Shown piece after piece: positions 7,046 through 8,665 of a stretch of DNA of 8,665 nucleotides. How positions within the stretch are numbered: the first letter of the stretch is position 1; each line of letters starts with the position of its first letter. A program made the position numbers and the translations under genes. The notes beneath the pieces were generated by a model. That model did not search any database, was not told the DNA's origin, and was given only the letters and a program-made list of their open reading frames with translations. This DNA comes from Gammaproteobacteria bacterium HGW-Gammaproteobacteria-14 (GTDB lineage: Bacteria > Pseudomonadota > Gammaproteobacteria > Pseudomonadales > Alcanivoracaceae): the NCBI GenBank assembly GCA_002840115.1, contig PGZG01000074.1, forward strand, positions 1 through 8,665. Reading direction: 5' to 3'.

Positions 7046-7196
7046 TATCGGTACCTATGGTGCCCATCAGGGGCAAAACCCTTTGTTCTATTATGCACCC
7101 GTTGCGCACTGAAAACGCCAGAGAAAATCTCTTGGGTTTCAGATGCTTACAAAGAGATAACGCGTAATTACAGAGATAGAGGTGATGCAACGTGGT
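7046..7196 (-). promoter_or_regulatory. Gap before the large lipoprotein gene; weak -10 candidate only
   Basis: This 151-bp gap could hold a separate promoter. The best candidate is a CATAAT -10 box on the minus strand (7095-7090) with no convincing -35 box at 16-18 bases. I see no strong terminator for the upstream gene here, only short stems such as AGAGA-TTT-TCTCT near 7120-7132, so read-through from the FadL and MalM-like genes is also possible. Confidence 0.25.
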
Positions 7197-8069
7197 TTAT
7201 AGCCCCCGCAGAACCAGCTCACCCTGCAGGGCTAGCGGGGCCTGCCCGTCCTGCCAGTAGTAGTCACCGGGTAACAAAACGGATCGCCCATTCGGAGCCT
7301 CGCCCGCATAACCAAGGTAGACAACCAACCAGCGGCTGCCCTTCTCCACCGGTAACTCCCCTTCAAGATAGCCCATCCGCGACCAAGTCTCAGGGTAACG
7401 CCGGGCAAATAGATTATCCACCAAGAGCAGCGGCTCTCCCGAAGCATTCAGAAATACTGCCTGAGGGTGCAAGTAGCCCTGCTTACCAATAAATGTTTGG
7501 ATACGTACTTCTGACAAGCCCGGTGCTAATTCAATGGCCACCGCAGGATGTTTGGAGGGCATGTATATCCAGCTCAGGCCTCTTTCCTGAAAAGTAAAAA
7601 TGAGTTCCCGCCCGGCCTTTAAAGACACACTGTCAGACAGTATTTTTAAACAGCAGTCAGCAGGAACCGGTTCTACCCGTTCCACGAAAGACTGATAGCG
7701 GCCCTCCAGAGAGTCAAAGCCCGGCGTAGCTTGCCGCGCTGCACGTGCAGCTGGCACATCAATAGCCTGAGTCACAAGATAGCCATCCGCATCCAGATAG
7801 GACACAAAACGATCTCGCTCACGTTCATCAAGTTGCCGGGTGACTTCTTCGTCGCTGCGATAATTCTCACCAACCGCATCCAATGCGGCGGCATCCAGCT
7901 GATCGCCTTCCAGTTCAGATGGCGGCAACTCGCGCACAGGAGATTGCCGCATCACGGTGACGCTATTGCCCTGAGCATCAATGTAGGAATAAAAACCGCC
8001 CTGATCCGGGCGGTTTCCACAGGCGGCAAGGACGGCGAGCACCACCGCTACCAAAAGAGTTTTTTTCAT
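7197..8069 (-). CDS. MalM-like lipoprotein paired with the FadL-family porin
   Basis: A 290-residue lipoprotein. The signal peptide (MKKTLLVAVVLAVLAAC) has a lipobox LAAC with C17; G at +2 suggests the outer membrane. The N-terminal half holds two similar short units, FYSYIDAQGNSVTV (26-39) and FVSYLDADGYLVTQ (88-101), which look like the beta-hairpin of DUF4124-type domains (Y-x-D-x-x-G). The C-terminal half (about 138-290), starting at the vicinal pair C139-C140, resembles the MalM family: alternating beta strands, a PxAVFLNASGEPLLL segment (202-216) and WLVVYLGY (247-254). The assignment is from remembered pattern, not a search. Its ATG overlaps the stop of the FadL-family gene (TAATG) and no Shine-Dalgarno is visible, so it is probably translated by re-initiation in equimolar coupling. 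Its role is unknown; a lipoprotein partner of the transporter is a reasonable inference. Confidence 0.8.
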   Translation of the reverse strand: MKKTLLVAVVLAVLAACGNRPDQGGFYSYIDAQGNSVTVMRQSPVRELPPSELEGDQLDAAALDAVGENYRSDEEVTRQLDERERDRFVSYLDADGYLVTQAIDVPAARAARQATPGFDSLEGRYQSFVERVEPVPADCCLKILSDSVSLKAGRELIFTFQERGLSWIYMPSKHPAVAIELAPGLSEVRIQTFIGKQGYLHPQAVFLNASGEPLLLVDNLFARRYPETWSRMGYLEGELPVEKGSRWLVVYLGYAGEAPNGRSVLLPGDYYWQDGQAPLALQGELVLRGL

Positions 8070-8665
8070 TAGAAAGAAGTTCGGAACGCTAAACCTACCA
8101 TGTTAATCGTAGCTTCGGTTGCAATATCCAGCCCGGCATAAGGGTTATACACCACATTATCAATACCAGTGCAGTTGGCCAGACAGCTGGTGTTGGAAGG
8201 AATCGTATCCTTGCTACGCAGCGTTGCAATGGCAAGATCGATTTGTGTATCCCGGTCCCATTGATAGCCCAAACCTAAACTGTAGTAACGAGCCTCATTG
8301 ATAGGTACAAGCGGTGAGCGACGATCTTCTGGAATCGCCGAAGCTCTGGGCTCATAGCCAGCGCGCAGCTGTAAACGGCTGGTTAAGTCATATTGAACAC
8401 CGAATGCCAAATTCCAGGTGGACTGAAAGCCCAAGGGAATCGCCAGGCTGGTTGGCGTTGCTCCCGGCGTGAACAGTCGAGCCAACGCGGTAACTGCTGT
8501 GGCTTTGTCGAACTCAAAAGCAAATTCGTCCCACTTTTTATAATCTGTCCAGACCGCATCAACGTTGAATTGCCAGCGGTCCATGGGGCGAATTTTAATG
8601 CCTGTCTGAAAATGGGCTGGCATGGTCAAGTCCATGCTCAACAAACCTGACTCCTGCTCCCCGAC
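8069..8665 (-). CDS. FadL/OmpP1-family outer-membrane transporter, C-terminal part
   Basis: The frame is open through the right edge, so only the last 198 residues are in the window; the first visible start-like codons (8644, 8632) are internal. The family forms 14-stranded beta-barrels that carry hydrophobic molecules (long-chain fatty acids, alkanes, aromatics) across the outer membrane. Features seen are the family segment LTMPAHFQTGIKIRPMDRW followed by DAVWTDYKKWDEF, a run of amphipathic strands such as LQLRAGYEPRAS and YYSLGLGYQW, and a C-terminal strand MVGLAFRTSF ending in Phe, the usual signal for the BAM machinery. A loop contains SCLANCTG, a possible disulfide-closed surface loop. 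The stop overlaps the ATG of the MalM-like lipoprotein. Substrate cannot be told from this part. Confidence 0.9.
   Translation of the reverse strand, partial: VGEQESGLLSMDLTMPAHFQTGIKIRPMDRWQFNVDAVWTDYKKWDEFAFEFDKATAVTALARLFTPGATPTSLAIPLGFQSTWNLAFGVQYDLTSRLQLRAGYEPRASAIPEDRRSPLVPINEARYYSLGLGYQWDRDTQIDLAIATLRSKDTIPSNTSCLANCTGIDNVVYNPYAGLDIATEATINMVGLAFRTSF

Noticed and set aside
8069..8644. Complete 191-residue gene starting at 8644
   Set aside because: The frame remains open to the right edge and the protein begins in the middle of a FadL-family barrel, so this is the C-terminal part of a longer gene.

Overview
The window is a chromosomal segment from a gammaproteobacterium, probably Pseudomonadales in the broad sense. 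This rests on the gene order (GntR regulator, prpB, prpC, acnD), which is the order known in Pseudomonas, and on REP-type palindromes of the 'TGTAGGAGCGGC' kind typical of that group. I cannot name a genus. Every gene I can support is on the minus strand, so the biological reading direction is from the right edge to the left edge.

Left part (1-4729, read right to left): the 2-methylcitrate cycle for propionyl-CoA breakdown. A GntR/FCD-family regulator (4729-4043) is followed by prpB, methylisocitrate lyase (3974-3084); prpC, 2-methylcitrate synthase (2960-1830); and acnD, the Fe/S 2-methylcitrate dehydratase (from 1727, running off the left edge after 575 residues). The AcnD partner prpF would be expected just beyond the left edge. 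PrpC condenses propionyl-CoA with oxaloacetate, AcnD (with PrpF) dehydrates the product, and PrpB cleaves methylisocitrate to pyruvate and succinate. Upstream of the regulator are two TTGTnnACAA palindromes (4743-4752 and 4804-4815). They flank a plausible promoter with 62 bp between centres, which fits autoregulation and operon control by the GntR protein. The prpC-acnD gap holds an inverted REP pair, and the prpB-prpC gap holds a degenerate single REP.

Right part (4955-8665, read right to left): a cell-envelope cluster. The C-terminal part of a FadL/OmpP1-family outer-membrane transporter (entering from the right edge) overlaps by one base (TAATG) a 290-residue lipoprotein resembling the MalM family. 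After a 151-bp gap comes a 696-residue lipoprotein of unknown function with ten cysteines besides the lipid-anchored one. The three proteins probably sit together in the outer membrane. A possible physiological link to the left part is uptake of hydrophobic substrates whose breakdown gives propionyl-CoA, but this is inference from adjacency.

I found no RNA genes, insertion sequences, phage genes or CRISPR arrays. The main unknown is the large lipoprotein and its association with the FadL/MalM-like pair.
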